Source: Fundidesulfovibrio putealis DSM 16056 (GTDB lineage: Bacteria > Desulfobacterota > Desulfovibrionia > Desulfovibrionales > Desulfovibrionaceae). From it: DNA of 64,000 bases. Location of the stretch: NCBI RefSeq assembly GCF_000429325.1, contig NZ_AUBQ01000013.1, positions 62,001 to 126,000 on the forward strand, in the 5' to 3' direction. Below, piece after piece: positions 48,156 through 54,746 of the stretch (positions within the stretch are counted from its first letter, which is position 1; each line of letters starts with the position of its first letter). Both the position numbers and the translations under genes were made by a program. The notes below the pieces were generated by a model, which worked only from the letters and a program-made list of their open reading frames with translations, was not told where the DNA came from and did not search any database.

Positions 48156-48189
48156 TGGGCCAGGGAGGACGCGCGCCCTCCCCGGCCCA
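48156..48189 (-). terminator. Terminator after the AprB-like gene
   Basis: 13-bp stem TGGGCC-GGGGAGG / CCTCCCTGGCCCA with one G-T wobble, read on the minus strand. It lies 7 bp beyond the AprB-like stop; no strong T-run follows. Confidence 0.6.
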
Positions 48190-48195
48190 GGCATA

Positions 48196-48525
48196 TCAGT
48201 CCTTGATGTCCAGGCGGTTGCGGTACTTGTAGGTGACCGTGTTGCCGTGGATGTCCGTGCACTTCCAGGTGATGCTGTTCTTGCCCATGAGGGGCTTAAG
48301 CGTCGCCTTGTGATAGCCCAGCTGATAGGGCACGCGGGTTTCGATGGCGTTACGAGGGCACATCTTCACGCAGGACATGCAGTCCCAGCAGTCGCGGCTG
48401 GCGTGGCAGTGAGACTTGCCGTCCGCGCCCACGTACATCAGGTCGCCGGGACAGGCTTCCTCGCAGAATGATTCCTCGCGGCCTTCGCAGCCGTTGCATT
48501 TCTTGGGATCGACTATAGGCGGCAT
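48196..48525 (-). CDS. AprB-like ferredoxin subunit (two [4Fe-4S])
   Basis: 109 aa from ATG 48525 with aaggagg upstream; the longer reading to 48702 runs into an intergenic repeat. Cys10, 13, 21, 25 and Cys46, 49, 52, 56 form two clusters (CNGCEG, CEEACPGDLM, CWDCMSCVKMCP). The Trp in CWDC lies where APS-reductase beta has its electron-relay Trp. Like AprB it starts PPIVDPKKC, but the 40-60-residue C-terminal arm that wraps AprA is missing. Electron-transfer partner of the flavoprotein upstream; the substrate is uncertain. Confidence 0.85.
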   Translation of the reverse strand: MPPIVDPKKCNGCEGREESFCEEACPGDLMYVGADGKSHCHASRDCWDCMSCVKMCPRNAIETRVPYQLGYHKATLKPLMGKNSITWKCTDIHGNTVTYKYRNRLDIKD

Positions 48526-48610
48526 GGTGTCCTCCTTGATTTGATCTGTTACTCCGGGCGACTGGCTCCCGGCTGGGCCGGGCGTCAGGGCTGCCCCGCT
48601 CCGGCTCGGC

Positions 48611-48663
48611 TCCCGGCGGCGGGCTCGGACCGATTTGAAGACGATCCGTCGCCCGCCGCCGGA
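48611..48663 (-). repeat. Hairpin repeat with GACGGATCGTCTTCAAATCGG core, copy B
   Basis: Inverted copy of the element at 24479-24528: outer stem GGCGGCGGGC/GCCCGCCGCC, inner stem CGGATCG/CGGTCCG. Relative to copy A, the inner stem shows a paired change that preserves pairing, and the outer stem length changes on both sides. Confidence 0.8.
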
Positions 48664-48782
48664 ATCCGGCCAGCGCGCGGCACCCCCGACGCCCTCCAAC
48701 AAGCTCCGATACTCTCTCTTCGATTCACCCTTTACGGTTGATCATGTCGAGATTCTGTCATTCGCCCCCTCCCCCCCACTGA

Positions 48783-48852
48783 GGGTCCAGGGGGATCATC
48801 CCCCTGGCGGGTCCAGGGCAGAGCCCTGGTCGGGTCTGGGGCGAAGCCCCAG
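48783..48852 (-). repeat. Mini-palindrome cluster downstream of the AprA-like gene
   Basis: CCAGGGGGATCATCCCCCTGG, CCAGGGCAGAGCCCTGG and CTGGGGCGAAGCCCCAG in sequence. Same family as 24259-24334 and 56738-56796. Confidence 0.8.
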
Positions 48853-48861
48853 CGTATGCCT

Positions 48862-50619
48862 TTACGGCTTGTACCTGTCGCCTTCCACGATCTGCTCGTA
48901 GGGGCGGGTGAAGGTCTCGATCTGGCCGGTTTCCAGATTGCGGCGGCTCTCCACGTGGCAGTCGAAGGCCGGGTCCACCTCGGGGTAGTCGGAGCGGGTC
49001 TGCCAGCCCTGCCAGCGGGTCTCCTTGCGGAACTTCAGGTGGTGGCAGAGCACTTCGGCCACGTCCAGGCGGTCGATCACCTCGTGCACGCTCATAAGGT
49101 CGTGCAGGTTGCCGGCCTTCAGGTACTTCACCTGGTCCTTGAGCATGTCGATGTGCTTGAGCGCGTAGTCCAGGCGTTCCTCGTTGGTGCGGTAGAACTG
49201 GCTGGTGCCGCCCGCGTATTCGTCCATGAGGCGCTGGAGGCGCTCTTCCATCTCCAGGGCGGTGACGCCGTCGAACTCCATGCCGCGCAAGAGCGGCTCA
49301 TAGATGCGGGCCTTTTCGGCGGCCAGCTGTGCGGGGTCGGGTTCGGGCAGGACAAGGCCCTTGATGTATTCCACCGCGCCGCGCAGGGCCAGCTTGCCCT
49401 CGGCCGCGCAGCCGCCCACGAACTTGTTGGGGTTGCCGCCAGCGGTCTCGCCCGCCGCGAACAGGCCGGGGATTGTGGTCATGCGCGCCATGTCCACCCA
49501 GAAGCCGGACTGGGTGTGCCCGCCCACGATGTAGGGGTCGGAGCCGTAGATCTCGATGGGCTCCTTGACGGGGTCCTGTCCACGGCTGGCCAGGAAGAGC
49601 ACGAAGCTGGGGCGCTCGTTCAGGTAGTCGGTCATCATCTGTTCGGCCAGCTTGGGCTCCATGCCGCGCGTGTCGCAGTAAGTGGGGCCGCGCCCGGCCA
49701 GCCACTCCTCCATGGGAGCGTTGGCGCGGATGTAGCGCGGAGCCTTGTCCGCGCCCAGATGGGCGTAGCGGGTCTGCATGATGCGCTCGCCCTTGGCGTT
49801 TATGATGGGAGCCTTGTAGCCGACCGAGATGGTGTCCACGGGGCCGCAGTAGTCCTTGGTGCGGGTGGCCACCCAGCGCTGCTCCATGGAGGTCATCTCC
49901 GCGCCCTGGCGGATGCCCACGGCGTAGCCGGTGCCCACGCAGTAGGGGCACATCCAGATCTGGTGATGGCAGTCCGTGGCGTCGGAGGTGTAGGACTTGT
50001 AGAGTCCGGCGGCTCCGCCCGTGGCGTTGATGACGGACTTGGCGCTGAACACGTAGAACTTGCCGTCGCGCACGCCGAAACCGAGCGCGCCCACACAGCG
50101 GCCGGCATCCATGAGCAGCTGGGTGCAGACCACGCGGTTGTAGACCACGGCCCCGGCCTCGATGGCCTTTTCAGCCATGATGGGCTTCAACTGCTCGCCG
50201 TGGATGGAGATGTCCCACGCGCCACGGTAGCGGATCTTGCCATTCTCGTCGCGCAGGATGGGCAGGCCCCAGCGCTCCAGGTCGTCAACGGACTCGTTCA
50301 ACTCCTGGGCGTTGGAGAGCGCCAGGTCCTCGCGGATGGGACCGCCGCCCACCTGGGAGCGGCACCAGCGCACGAGGTCTTCCGGAGTCTTGCCTTCGGG
50401 GATGTAGGTGTTGATGGCGTCCATGCCGGCCGAACACGCGCCGGAGCGCATGATCTCGGCCTTCTCCATGATGACCACCTTGAGCGTGGGGTCGATCTTG
50501 GCGGCCTCGACAGCCGAGAAGCACCCGGCGTTGCCGCCGCCGATGATGAGCACGTCGCAGTCAACGCGTACGGTTTCGACCGCGTCCAGCGAGGGGGGAT
50601 TGTTTGCCATGCGGGGCAT
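48862..50619 (-). CDS. AprA-like FAD-dependent oxidoreductase (divergent APS-reductase alpha homologue)
   Basis: 585 aa, shorter than dissimilatory AprA (about 650-670). FAD site CDVLIIGGGNAGCFSAVEAA (residues 19-38). Regions characteristic of the AprA branch of the fumarate-reductase superfamily: DDLERWGLPILRDENGKIRY, GFGVRDGKFYVFSAKSVI, GAEMTSMEQRWVATRTKDYCGP, GRGPTYCDTRGM, GGHTQSGFWVDMARMTTIPGLFAAGE. It diverges strongly between these, and its partner subunit is truncated, so it may reduce or oxidise something other than APS. Upstream in the same run is a DASS anion symporter. RBS aggaggaatcctc before the ATG. Confidence 0.8.
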   Translation of the reverse strand: MPRMANNPPSLDAVETVRVDCDVLIIGGGNAGCFSAVEAAKIDPTLKVVIMEKAEIMRSGACSAGMDAINTYIPEGKTPEDLVRWCRSQVGGGPIREDLALSNAQELNESVDDLERWGLPILRDENGKIRYRGAWDISIHGEQLKPIMAEKAIEAGAVVYNRVVCTQLLMDAGRCVGALGFGVRDGKFYVFSAKSVINATGGAAGLYKSYTSDATDCHHQIWMCPYCVGTGYAVGIRQGAEMTSMEQRWVATRTKDYCGPVDTISVGYKAPIINAKGERIMQTRYAHLGADKAPRYIRANAPMEEWLAGRGPTYCDTRGMEPKLAEQMMTDYLNERPSFVLFLASRGQDPVKEPIEIYGSDPYIVGGHTQSGFWVDMARMTTIPGLFAAGETAGGNPNKFVGGCAAEGKLALRGAVEYIKGLVLPEPDPAQLAAEKARIYEPLLRGMEFDGVTALEMEERLQRLMDEYAGGTSQFYRTNEERLDYALKHIDMLKDQVKYLKAGNLHDLMSVHEVIDRLDVAEVLCHHLKFRKETRWQGWQTRSDYPEVDPAFDCHVESRRNLETGQIETFTRPYEQIVEGDRYKP

Positions 50620-50680
50620 TGAGGATTCCTCCTGTTTCTACTCTATGAAATCGAATTATTGAGCGTAATTATGCGCGAAT

Positions 50681-52237
50681 TTAGTAGGGCCAGACTGCGC
50701 CGGGGTTCCACACGGGCATGCCCAGGAAGGCGTACCACGGGGCCATGACACACACAGTGTAGGCGATGGCGATGAGGATGCTCACCCATCCGGCCTTGGC
50801 GTAGTCCGCCGTGGAGAACGTGCCGGTGCCGTAGGCGATCACCGCCGCCGTGATCTGCGTGGGCAGCAGGTAGGCGAAGGTGTCCACGTTGCACACCAGC
50901 AGCGTGAAGGACACGGGGTGCAGGCCGACCTTGGGGGCCATGGCGAACACGATGGGCGCGAGCATGGCCACGGCGGCCACGTTGGACAGCATGCCGATGC
51001 GCAGCACCTGCGTGCCGAACATGAGCACCAGGAGCGTCTGCCACCAGTTCATGCCCAGGACCATGTGGTGGATGATCTCCGCCAGCCACCCGGCCAGGCC
51101 GGATTTGGTCATGGCGTCGGTCATGGTGATGGCTCCGCCCAGGAGCAGGAAGGTGCCCCAGATGGTGCGGTCCTGCACGGCCTTCCACTTGAAGGGGAAC
51201 AGGCCCGGAATGAACAAGATCATGATGCCAACCAGGCCCACCACGCCGAGCTGGTAGGTGTGCAGCACCAGAGGGCTGCCCTTGCCGGTCATGAACAGGA
51301 TGCCCACCAGGCCGAAAGCGGCCAGCATGGCCCATTCGGAGCGGCTCATGGGGCCGAGTTCCTTGTGCTGGCGGTGGATCTGCTCATGCCCGCCCGCGAT
51401 GATCACGCCCCCGGTCTTGAAGTGGACGCGGATCCACCACTGGGTCAGCCCGAACATGCCCAGATACGGCAGCTGGAGCAGCATCCAGTTGAAATAGCCC
51501 AGATTCTGGAAACCGTTCTTCTCGAAGATCCCGGTCATGATCAGGTTGGGCATGTGCCCGGTGAGGATGAAGATGCCGCAGATCATGGAGCCGTAGACCA
51601 TGGACTGGATGACGATGGCCTTCTTGGCCTCGCGCTCCTGGGGAGTGTCGCCCAGAAGGTTGGTGATGCCCTGGATGACGGGCATCAACGTGGCCGCGCG
51701 GGCGTTGGCCGCAGGAATCAGGAAGGCCAGGACGATGTTCACGCCGAACATGCCCCAGATGATGCGGCCCACGTTGTTGGCCCTGATCTTGTCCAGGATC
51801 GCCAGGGCGATGCGGCGGTCCATCTTGAGGAGCTGGATGATGGCGCCAGCGAAGAAGGCGAACAGGCACAGCCAGACCTCATGGGTGGTGAAGCCGGAGA
51901 ACACTTGGCCCATGGGGGGGTTGTTGCCGTTCCAGGGCAGGCCCTTGGTGAGGATGAGCAGCGTGGGGATGGAGATGCCGGTGATGCCCACGGGCATGGC
52001 CTCGGACACCCACATGATGGACGCCCAGACCAGGATGGCCAGTACGGACATGCCTTCGGGCTTGAGGCCTTCGGGAACGGGCAGTACCTTATAGATAAGG
52101 AAAAATGCCGCCCAGGCCAGCGCATAGCCCAGCCAGGTCGTTTTGGGGCTCTGCCCGCACAGGGTCAGGTTCTCGGAAATGTAGGTTCCGAGACCGCCCT
52201 TGCATGAATTGACCGTTTCATCAGACGCGTTGGCCAT
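50681..52237 (-). CDS. DASS/SLC13-family sodium-anion symporter
   Basis: 518 aa with 11-13 membrane segments. DASS layout with two hairpin re-entrant regions; the substrate motifs are variant (FLIPAANARAATLMPVIQG in place of the usual SNNTATT-type motif, and RIGMLSNVAAVAMLAPIVF in the second half). Na+-driven uptake of a dicarboxylate, sulfate or sulfonate-like anion is inferred. 61 nt upstream of the AprA-like gene on the same strand; likely supplies its substrate. RBS aggagg before ATG 52237. Confidence 0.88.
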   Translation of the reverse strand: MANASDETVNSCKGGLGTYISENLTLCGQSPKTTWLGYALAWAAFFLIYKVLPVPEGLKPEGMSVLAILVWASIMWVSEAMPVGITGISIPTLLILTKGLPWNGNNPPMGQVFSGFTTHEVWLCLFAFFAGAIIQLLKMDRRIALAILDKIRANNVGRIIWGMFGVNIVLAFLIPAANARAATLMPVIQGITNLLGDTPQEREAKKAIVIQSMVYGSMICGIFILTGHMPNLIMTGIFEKNGFQNLGYFNWMLLQLPYLGMFGLTQWWIRVHFKTGGVIIAGGHEQIHRQHKELGPMSRSEWAMLAAFGLVGILFMTGKGSPLVLHTYQLGVVGLVGIMILFIPGLFPFKWKAVQDRTIWGTFLLLGGAITMTDAMTKSGLAGWLAEIIHHMVLGMNWWQTLLVLMFGTQVLRIGMLSNVAAVAMLAPIVFAMAPKVGLHPVSFTLLVCNVDTFAYLLPTQITAAVIAYGTGTFSTADYAKAGWVSILIAIAYTVCVMAPWYAFLGMPVWNPGAVWPY

Positions 52238-52370
52238 GCGCCACCTCCTGAAGTAACCGCACGATGCGGCATGGGATGGTGGACGTCTAGCCCGGAGGAG
52301 GAAAGCGGACTATCGCGGGGGCGATAGATGGGGAAAAAGTGCTGGAGGGAGTCAAATTTTCGGGGGAGAG

Positions 52371-52410
52371 GCCTCCGGCGGCCAAAGAGGGCGCTGCCCT
52401 CTCTGGCCGG
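52371..52410 (+). repeat. CCTCCGGCGGCCAAAG-type palindromic repeat, copy 2
   Basis: GCCTCCGGCGGCCAAAGAGGGC-type start with AGAGGGC/GCCCTCT arms. Sits in the 222-bp gap between the symporter start and the phosphotransferase stop. Confidence 0.65.
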
Positions 52411-52459
52411 ATCGTATGGCCCGCCAGGGGGACTTCGCGGCATCGTGCAAAACTGCCGC

Positions 52460-53413
52460 TCAAGCGCCTGGGATCAGGATGCCATCCGGCTGGACGGCCA
52501 GATGCTCCATGAAATCAAGTTCAAGTGAGATCATCTCCTCATCGCCCCGGCGCAGCCACTCGGACAACCAGCCGAAGCGGGTGGCCAGGATTGCCGGGGT
52601 CAGCCAGCGGGCCTGATCACCAGGGATAAGGCCCTCGTCCCGGACGCGCGAGAGCAGCGCGCAGGCGAAAGGCGTGTCCAGGCCGCCGTCGCCCTCGATG
52701 GCCAGGCAACCCAGACAGTTGGCCAGATCGTAGACTGCGGGGAGCATCCCGGCGAACTCCCAGTCGATGACCGCGCGCAGACCGTTTTCGCCCCAGATGA
52801 CGTTCAGCGGGTGGACGTCGCCATGGGACAGCACGCGGGGCAGTTCCGGGCAGGCTTCCAGGAATCCGGCCAGGGCTGGGAACGAGCTGGTAGCGAGCGC
52901 GTGGACGTCGGGGCGCACGTGGGAAAGGCGGGACAGCAGGTCCGCGATGTAGTCCGGCAGGGACAACTCGCGCAGGCCCGCCAAGCGTCCCGACTGGGGC
53001 GTGACCGAGTCTGCGGTGCGCCGGAAGTCCCCCAGCCACGCGCCCAGCGAGTCGCCGAGAGAGGCGTCCTGCAGATAGCCGGGCCGGGGCAGTTTGATTC
53101 CGGGAATATAGGGGGAGAGTTGCCAGTTGCGGCCCCAGTCCTGCAGGACGAACGCGCCCGTTGCGGGAACGCGCAGGTACGGAGCCAGACCGGACAGGCC
53201 GCAGCCCGAGAGAGCAGAGAGCAGACGCGCGATGGCCTCGCGGCGCGGGGACTGCCCCGGCGAAAGCTGCTCCAGAACGAAGAGATGGCCGTCAGCGTCT
53301 TCGATCACGCGCCGGACCAGGCAACGCTCCGGGCTGCCGGGAATGGCGATGTCCGGACGATGCCGGGAGAAGTGGACGCCGAAGGAGGCGAGGAGGTTGG
53401 TATGGAGGGGCAT
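52460..53413 (-). CDS. Aminoglycoside-phosphotransferase-like (APH/choline kinase fold) protein
   Basis: 317 aa from the ATG at 53413. Kinase-like fold with the catalytic loop LSHGDVHPLNVIW and the metal-binding VIDWEFAGMLPAVYDLANCL. The N-terminal lobe is short. Small-molecule kinase, substrate unknown; not close enough to call an antibiotic-resistance enzyme. The start is uncertain (ORF open to 53539). Its first roughly 50 codons are duplicated as a broken fragment at 54470-54617. Confidence 0.8.
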   Translation of the reverse strand: MPLHTNLLASFGVHFSRHRPDIAIPGSPERCLVRRVIEDADGHLFVLEQLSPGQSPRREAIARLLSALSGCGLSGLAPYLRVPATGAFVLQDWGRNWQLSPYIPGIKLPRPGYLQDASLGDSLGAWLGDFRRTADSVTPQSGRLAGLRELSLPDYIADLLSRLSHVRPDVHALATSSFPALAGFLEACPELPRVLSHGDVHPLNVIWGENGLRAVIDWEFAGMLPAVYDLANCLGCLAIEGDGGLDTPFACALLSRVRDEGLIPGDQARWLTPAILATRFGWLSEWLRRGDEEMISLELDFMEHLAVQPDGILIPGA

Positions 53414-53568
53414 GACGGGCGTGAACGGCGCGAGGCTCCAGGGGGAGGATGTGACCGTTACTCTTTCGACCCCAGGCCGGGGGTCCTGCGTCCTGGCATT
53501 CGGTGCTTCCGGTGGATGTTGAATCTCCCCGCAGGACATTGCCGACCCTGCGGGGAGACTGTAAAAAA

Positions 53569-53661
53569 TTAACGCTTAAGAGAGAACTTGTACACAAAAT
53601 AACCCAACACGCACAAAAATACGACACCACCAATCACTGCTCCGAGTTCACCGATTGCCAT
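53569..53661 (-). CDS. 30-residue single-span membrane protein
   Basis: ATG at 53661 with GAGGAGG eight to ten bases upstream; sequence MAIGELGAVIGGVVFLCVLG, then a YFVYKFSLKR end. One membrane helix at about 5-23 followed by a basic tail (inside-positive). Lies 115 nt after the TetR gene in the same AT-rich block. Possibly a small accessory subunit of a transporter or oxidase encoded elsewhere; no homologue recognised. The excellent RBS and clean stop argue that it is real. Confidence 0.6.
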   Translation of the reverse strand: MAIGELGAVIGGVVFLCVLGYFVYKFSLKR

Positions 53662-53776
53662 ATGGCCTCCTCGGGTCTGCCCCGATCCAGCCAGCAGGCG
53701 GCTCTGTTGTCAGGTCGTCTACCGGGTTTGCGTCGTCCGTTAGGGCGATGTATGAAGAACACGAAAACACATCCTA

Positions 53777-54331
53777 CTACGCTATTTGCCGCAAAGCCTT
53801 GTCGTAGAACGACATAAGATGGACCACTGCATCGAAATCGCGCTTAAATTCAAACAGCTTGAGCCTGCCAACTCCATGCAGCGAGCCGAGAATCATGTAT
53901 GCAATCTCCTCACAGTCGATATCACGGAATTCTCTGCTTTCCACTCCCTGCTGCAATATATCCTTGATCAAGTCGAAGAGTATTCCATAGAACTCAAGCG
54001 TGCGGCCAGCGCTTGACTCTGTAATGCTTTGATAGAGGAATTGAGCGTTCAGGGGGGAATTATCTATAAAATCGAAGTGGTGTGTCATAACACCATGGAG
54101 ACGCTGCAAGGCAGATGATTCACTCTGCAAGGAAGACAGGCCGAGGAGGTACTCCTGGCTTAGCCGCTCTGCCACTTCGCTGATGATGGCGGGCTTGTTC
54201 TTGAAATAGTAAAAGACCAACCCCTTGGCCACTCCAGCCTTGGCCGCTATCTCAGCAACACTGGAGGCTTTGACGCCCTTCTCCGCTACAATATCTCGGG
54301 CGGCTGACAAAATGGCATTGCGACTTTCCAT
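53777..54331 (-). CDS. TetR-family regulator, low-GC island
   Basis: 184 aa. HTH at residues 8-45 (ILSAARDIVAEKGVKASSVAEIAAKAGVAKGLVFYYFKNK), then a helical effector domain. RBS agaggaag. Codon use is visibly AT-richer than neighbours, suggesting transfer. Two palindromes just upstream (54346-54359, 54362-54377) are likely operators. The probable target is the 30-residue membrane protein downstream and possibly itself. Confidence 0.88.
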   Translation of the reverse strand: MESRNAILSAARDIVAEKGVKASSVAEIAAKAGVAKGLVFYYFKNKPAIISEVAERLSQEYLLGLSSLQSESSALQRLHGVMTHHFDFIDNSPLNAQFLYQSITESSAGRTLEFYGILFDLIKDILQQGVESREFRDIDCEEIAYMILGSLHGVGRLKLFEFKRDFDAVVHLMSFYDKALRQIA

Positions 54332-54345
54332 CTTCCTCTCCGCAC

Positions 54346-54377
54346 TGACCGATCGGTCAATTTGACCACATGGTCAA
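54346..54377. promoter_or_regulatory. Two palindromic operator candidates for the TetR regulator
   Basis: TGACCGATCGGTCA (perfect 14-mer palindrome) and TTGACCACATGGTCAA (7-bp arms, 2-nt spacer), 2 bp apart and 15-45 bp upstream of the tetR start. Both share the TGACC half-site, which strengthens the case for one repressor binding both. Confidence 0.8.
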
Positions 54378-54469
54378 CCTCGTGGCGACCCGTGTCAAGC
54401 ATTTTCTTTACTCTGCGCGCTTTGAATTGGAGGGTGCGTGGAAGACTCGGGGTGGATTTATCGGAGAGA

Positions 54470-54617
54470 GCGGCACCAGCACGAAAAGGCGGCGGCCAGC
54501 ACCTTCGATCACACGCCGGAACAGGCACCGTTCCGGGCTGCCGGGAATGGCGATGTCCGGACGATGGCGGGAAAACTGGACGCCGAAACCGGCGAGGAGG
54601 TTGGTATGGAGGGGCAT
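54470..54617 (-). pseudogene. Broken duplicate of the 5-prime end of the phosphotransferase gene
   Basis: Reads MPLHTNLLAGFGVQFSRHRP, then DIAIPGSPERCLFRRVIEGA and RRLFVLVPLSP before losing similarity. The intact gene at 53413 reads MPLHTNLLASFGVHFSRHRP and continues in parallel. DNA similarity covers about 150 bp, then stops within an unrelated sequence. No downstream catalytic part remains. Confidence 0.85.
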
Positions 54618-54746
54618 GGGTGAGTGATCGAGGTGAGCAGGGAGAGCGACATGGGGAAAGCCCCGGCGGACAATGGGACAAGTCCCTTTGGAATCCCCTC
54701 TAGGCACATGCGGCGGGCGACCATTTGGAGATGAAAAGCCCGCCCC

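Larger units (their letters stand above)
48526..48861. other. 336-bp repeat-filled gap between the Apr-like genes
   Basis: Contains hairpin repeat copy B (48611-48663) and a mini-palindrome cluster (48783-48852). No ORF of its own. An unusually long gap for two subunits of one enzyme; the downstream gene may have its own promoter or be read through. Confidence 0.7.

Noticed and set aside
48526-48702. In-frame upstream extension of the AprB-like gene
   Set aside because: The extension reads through hairpin repeat copy B, and the internal ATG 48525 has an aaggagg RBS and matches the AprB N-terminus.
48862-50619. Canonical dissimilatory aprA
   Set aside because: Too short, strongly divergent between motifs, paired with a truncated beta subunit and not linked to sat or qmo; kept as AprA-like.
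52460-53413. Aminoglycoside resistance gene
   Set aside because: Only the general APH fold motifs are present; nothing specific to a known resistance enzyme, so no resistance claim is made.
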